Shown here piece after piece: positions 32,201 through 32,247 of a stretch of 32,247 nucleotides of DNA. The position numbers and the translations under genes were made by a program. How positions within the stretch are numbered: the first letter of the stretch is position 1; every line of letters begins with the position of its first letter. The DNA comes from Sphingobacterium phlebotomi (GTDB taxonomy: Bacteria > Bacteroidota > Bacteroidia > Sphingobacteriales > Sphingobacteriaceae), in contig NZ_VTAV01000025.1 in NCBI RefSeq assembly GCF_008180195.1, positions 1 through 32,247 on the forward strand, written 5' to 3'. Below the pieces are notes generated by a model, which saw only the letters and a list, made by a program, of their open reading frames with translations, was not told the DNA's origin and did not search any database.

Positions 32201-32247
32201 CATAAAATATGTTTGTTATTTAAAAAGGAAAACGTTATATTATCTCC

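Overview
The window looks like a chromosomal segment of a Bacteroidota bacterium, most likely Sphingobacteriaceae (Sphingobacterium or a near relative). The DNA is AT-rich, genes mostly lack strong Shine-Dalgarno sequences, and several promoters match the Bacteroidota -7 consensus TAnnTTTG. Tat-exported Gfo/Idh/MocA proteins, a nucleoside-permease-type MFS carrier and a GMC oxidoreductase with its small subunit form a gene set typical of this group. This placement rests on protein and promoter style, not on a database search.

Layout. (1) 1-541: tRNA-Thr(TGT) and tRNA-Arg(ACG), each with a clear promoter and a downstream hairpin terminator. (2) 561-3622: adk-obgE on the plus strand, facing panB and a small membrane protein on the minus strand. 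(3) 3704-7381: a plus-strand run of an RluA-type pseudouridine synthase, a TlpA/ResA-type thioredoxin, pyrF and two lipoproteins. It converges on a PagL-like outer-membrane protein gene (7394-8527, minus). (4) 8754-18110: an eight-gene plus-strand operon encoding a SUMF1-domain protein, a Tat-exported Gfo/Idh/MocA oxidoreductase, ApbE, a TIM-barrel isomerase, an MFS carrier, a GMC oxidoreductase, a second Tat Gfo/Idh/MocA protein and a gluconate-2-dehydrogenase-subunit-3-like lipoprotein. It ends at a hairpin terminator. (5) 18341-20479: two small unknown genes and gdhA. (6) 20770-27129: a compact minus-strand sulfate-assimilation operon (sir-cobA-siroheme synthase-cysH-cysD-cysN). (7) 27304-30782: a divergent Pst-type ABC transporter (pstSCAB-like, no phoU). 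(8) 30844-32082: a DUF2892-like small membrane protein and an ATP-cone/PD-(D/E)XK nuclease fusion. The window ends in a promoter-like region for a gene outside it.

How the genes work together. The sulfur operon covers sulfate to sulfide plus siroheme supply: CysDN makes APS, an Fe-S-type CysH reduces APS directly (no CysC kinase is present), and the siroheme hemoprotein reduces sulfite. No classical sulfate transporter is present. The divergent Pst-like transporter could supply phosphate, or, more speculatively, sulfate. The 8.7-18.1 kb operon looks like an extracytoplasmic sugar or polyol oxidation and epimerisation pathway of the keto-glycoside type. Its products would be taken up by the MFS carrier.

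No CRISPR array, insertion sequence, prophage or rRNA was seen. No stretch over 300 bases lacks a gene. The largest gaps are 20480-20769 (cysN terminator, otherwise nothing clear), 18111-18340 (terminator), 8528-8753 (divergent promoter region) and 18608-18825 (nothing convincing).
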